64,000 nucleotides of DNA from Actinophytocola sp050699935 (GTDB lineage: Bacteria > Actinomycetota > Actinomycetes > Mycobacteriales > Pseudonocardiaceae). Position numbers and translations under genes: made by a program. Position 1 is the first letter of the stretch, and every line of letters starts with the position of its first letter. Under the pieces are notes generated by a model, which was not told where the DNA came from, searched no databases, and saw only the letters and a program-made list of their open reading frames with translations. The stretch is from positions 54,643-118,642 of the forward strand of contig NZ_JBOHGB010000007.1 in assembly GCF_050699935.1 (NCBI RefSeq), written 5' to 3'. Shown one piece after another: positions 61,814-64,000 of the stretch.

Positions 61814-62065
61814 ATGTCGGCTAAGAGCGCAGGAGCCGAGACCACCCAAAGCCAGCGCGCGGAGCCGAAGCGGATCAACGTGGCGGTATCCCCAGACACC
61901 GTCGCTGCTCTCGAGAACGTGATCGAGCGCGAGGGCGTGACCCTCACCGAGGCCCTCCGTCGCCTCGTCGGATACGGCGACTTCATCTACCGAGCCGTCC
62001 GCGAGAACCGGGAACAGCTGGTCGTCAAAGGTACGGACGGCACCCGCGAGGTAGTCCTCCTCTAA
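61814..62065 (+). CDS. Ribbon-helix-helix-like regulator, copy B
   Basis: 83 aa from the ATG at 61814. KRINVAVSPDTVAALENVIE and REGVTLTEALRRLVGYGDFI make a ribbon-helix-helix fold, ending KGTDGTREVVLL. About 80% identical to copy A in the shared 67 residues, and divergent in the N-terminal 16. It probably binds the shared boxes in its own and copy A's promoter region. The stop codon TAA is followed directly by the first arm of a terminator hairpin. Confidence 0.75.
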   Translation: MSAKSAGAETTQSQRAEPKRINVAVSPDTVAALENVIEREGVTLTEALRRLVGYGDFIYRAVRENREQLVVKGTDGTREVVLL

Positions 62066-62132
62066 CCGCGAGTCCCCAGCTCCGGCAGTCCTGAGCTGGG
62101 GACTCGCGGTCGGGAACGGGGGACTCGCGGTT
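62065..62132. terminator. 17-bp perfect hairpin plus half-copy between convergent genes
   Basis: Arms at 62065-62081 and 62094-62110 are exact complements (ACCGCGAGTCCCCAGCT and its reverse) with a 12-base loop. A second GGGGGACTCGCGGTTA at 62117-62132 ends inside the glyS stop codon, so both convergent stops (each TAA) are followed by CCGCGAGTCCCC. Bidirectional terminator related to the GGACTCGCG repeats at 49871-49953. Confidence 0.75.
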
Positions 62133-64000
62133 ACTCCGGGGCGAAGCTGGTGCCCAGGGCCTGCCAGTCGAGGACCGGCGCGGCCAGGTCGCGGATCGTG
62201 GCGAGCAGGCCCAGGCGCGCGGCGCGCAGGTCGCGGTCCTCGGCCATGACCAGGACGTCGTCGAAGAACGTGTTGATCGGGGCGGTCAGGTCCGTCGCCG
62301 ACGCCACGAAGTCCGCCAGCGGGTGCGGACCCGCGCCGAGCGAGTCCGAGACTTTCACGACGGCCTGGTGCAGCGCGCTCTCCGCCGGCTCGGTCAACCG
62401 GGCCGGGTCGTAGCTCGCCGGGGTCTCCGCCGGCACGATGCGGCGGACCCGCTGCAGCGCCGCCACCAGCGCGGCGAAGTCGGGGTCGCCCACCCGGCGC
62501 TCGATCTCCGCCAGTGTCTCGTCGGCCGTCGCCGGGGGCAGGGCCACCACCGCGGCCACGTGCCGGTGGTCGTGGCCGGCGTCGAGCAGCTGCTGCTCGA
62601 ACCGCTTTGTCGTGAACTCGGCGACCTCGGCCAGGGTCGCGTCGGTGACCTCGATGCCCTGCGCCCGCACGTGCGTCGCCGCCGCCGACAGGCCGCGCGA
62701 CAACGTGATCGAGCGCACCGGCGGGTGCGCCCGCAGGATGCTGACCACGCCGGCCGCCGCGCGCCGCAGGCCGAACGGGTCCGAGCTGCCGGTCGGCGCG
62801 GCACCGACCGCGAACAGGCCGACCAGCAGGTCGAACCGGTCGGCCAGCGCCAGCACCGCACCCGGGAGCGACGCGGGCGGCGCGTCACCCGCCGACCGCG
62901 GGCGCTCCATGTCGAACAGCGCCTGCGCCACCTCCGCCGGCTCCCCCGCGCGGACCGCGTACTCGCGCGCCATCACACCGGCCAGGCTGGTCAGCTCGAT
63001 CACCATCTGCGAGCCCAGGTCGAACTTCGCCAGCGCCGCCGCCCGCCCGAGCGTCGCCTGGTCCGAAGCGGACAGAGCGGGCGCGAGGTCCGTGGCCACC
63101 GCGGCGATCCGGTTCGCGCGGTCGGTCATCGAGCCGAGCCGCTCTTCGAACGCCAGCCGGGACAGCTCCGCCTTCATCGCCGCGGGCGTCACCTTCAGGT
63201 CGGCACGCCAGAAGAAGCTCGCGTCCTCGTACCGCGCCCGCAGCACCGCCTCGTTGCCCGCGCGCACCGCGTCCGCGTCGCACGAGCCGTTCGCCACCGC
63301 CACGAAGTGGGCCAGCAGCTCCCCCGACGCCGACCGCACCGGCAGGTACCGCTGGTGCTTGCGCATCACCGTCGTCAGGATCTCCCGCGGCAGCTCGAGG
63401 TAGGACGACGCGAACCCGCCGAGGATGGCGTACGGCTCCTCCACCAGGTTCGCGATCTCGTCGAGCAGGGCCGACTCGCCCTCGACGTCGATCGTGCCGC
63501 CGACCGACGCGGCCAGCGCCTGCGCCGCGGACACGATCGCCGCGCGGCGGTCCGACATCGACGCCGTGATCCCGTGCGAGGACAGGAAGTCCAGGTATCC
63601 GGCCGCCGACGGCACGTCCACGACCGGCGGCGCGGCGGTCCGGTGCACGCGCGTGGTCCGGCCCGACGCGAGTGCCGACACCGCGACCGGGACGACCTCC
63701 GAGCCGAGCAGCGCCACCAGCCAGCGCACCGGCCGGCTGAACGACAGCTTCGGGTCGCTCCACCGCATGTTCTTGTCCGCCCGCAGCTCGGCCACGAGCT
63801 CGCCGAGCACGCCGCCGCACACCTCTACCGCGCCCCGGCCGACGTCGGTCTTCGTCACCCCCACGTGCTCGACGCCGTCGACCTCGACCCGCTCCAGCGC
63901 GGACACGTCGACGCCCTGACCGCGGGCGAAGCCCTGCGCGGCCTTCGTCGGCTCGCCGTCCGGCCCGAAGGCGGCGCTCACCCGCGGGCCGCGTACGAAC
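62131..64000 (-). CDS. glyS: Glycyl-tRNA synthetase, beta-subunit part (5' end beyond window)
   Basis: About 623 codons, open at the right edge. The sequence is the beta subunit of heterotetrameric-type glycyl-tRNA synthetase: SFSRPVRWLVALLGSEVVPV, YLELPREILTTVMRKHQRYL, FVAVANGSC, the RYEDASFFWRADLKV segment, EERLGSMTDRANRIAAVATD and LAKFDLGSQMVIELTSLAGV. The C-terminal anticodon-binding region has FFDDVLVMAEDRDLRAARLG. In many actinobacteria alpha and beta parts are fused (GlyQS), but this cannot be decided because the N-terminus is missing. It charges tRNA-Gly. Confidence 0.93.
   Translation of the reverse strand, partial: FVRGPRVSAAFGPDGEPTKAAQGFARGQGVDVSALERVEVDGVEHVGVTKTDVGRGAVEVCGGVLGELVAELRADKNMRWSDPKLSFSRPVRWLVALLGSEVVPVAVSALASGRTTRVHRTAAPPVVDVPSAAGYLDFLSSHGITASMSDRRAAIVSAAQALAASVGGTIDVEGESALLDEIANLVEEPYAILGGFASSYLELPREILTTVMRKHQRYLPVRSASGELLAHFVAVANGSCDADAVRAGNEAVLRARYEDASFFWRADLKVTPAAMKAELSRLAFEERLGSMTDRANRIAAVATDLAPALSASDQATLGRAAALAKFDLGSQMVIELTSLAGVMAREYAVRAGEPAEVAQALFDMERPRSAGDAPPASLPGAVLALADRFDLLVGLFAVGAAPTGSSDPFGLRRAAAGVVSILRAHPPVRSITLSRGLSAAATHVRAQGIEVTDATLAEVAEFTTKRFEQQLLDAGHDHRHVAAVVALPPATADETLAEIERRVGDPDFAALVAALQRVRRIVPAETPASYDPARLTEPAESALHQAVVKVSDSLGAGPHPLADFVASATDLTAPINTFFDDVLVMAEDRDLRAARLGLLATIRDLAAPVLDWQALGTSFAPE

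Noticed and set aside
60135..62065. Classical type II toxin-antitoxin pair (RelE, PIN or MazF toxin)
   Set aside because: Neither small protein resembles a known toxin fold; a non-classical pair remains possible and is listed as a finding.

Overview
The window comes from a high-G+C actinobacterium. Protein-coding DNA is visibly above 70% G+C, GTG starts are frequent and many genes are coupled by ATGA overlaps. The housekeeping set (uvrB, coaE fused to a GrpB domain, rpsA, polA, an ANTAR regulator like PdtaR, moaA and glycyl-tRNA synthetase) fits Actinomycetia, and the overall style fits Pseudonocardiaceae. The genus is not determinable from the sequence alone.

Layout. 1-28 kb is mostly core genome: a partial membrane protein, uvrB, two DUF402 paralogues, moaA, coaE-grpB, rpsA, a methyltransferase/GNAT pair, an ECF sigma factor with a membrane propeller protein, polA, a complete branched-chain amino-acid-type ABC operon (livJ-H-M-G-F), a secreted FN3 protein and the ANTAR regulator. 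A tRNA at 27330-27405 is followed at once by a decayed tyrosine integrase. A degraded copy of the tRNA 3' end lies 1.4 kb further on, which marks an old integration site.

An accessory region runs from about 28.8 to 43.2 kb. It has a left, regulatory part: a 342-aa protein of unknown function, a vWA protein with intact MIDAS, a SARP-NB-ARC-TPR regulator, an XRE regulator, a small membrane peptide and a TIR-like protein. Its right part is a tight four-gene minus-strand operon: TIR protein, KGGVGR-variant ParA-type ATPase, winged-helix protein, and a 1025-aa fusion of an AAA/STAND-like ATPase with a HerA/FtsK-like ATPase. Three promoters in the left part share GTCCAC-type direct repeats at 11-bp pitch, the geometry of SARP operators. 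I read this as a candidate TIR/ParA/HerA conflict (defence) system and cannot match it to a named system. An imine-reductase pseudogene closes the region.

From 43.2 to 64 kb there is a DinB protein; a 68-aa protein that looks like a free-standing, histidine-less dimerisation domain beside a DevS-like GAF histidine kinase; an FAD disulphide oxidoreductase; a frameshifted MerR gene behind an intact MerR-type promoter; an alcohol dehydrogenase; a secreted M15 peptidase; an acyl-CoA dehydrogenase/enoyl-CoA hydratase pair with a PaaX-type regulator; a fused 5-oxoprolinase; and a HAD phosphatase/GH65 phosphorylase pair. After these come two mirrored copies of a divergent ribbon-helix-helix/small-protein module, then the edge-truncated glycyl-tRNA synthetase gene. 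Convergent gene ends often carry long perfect hairpins.
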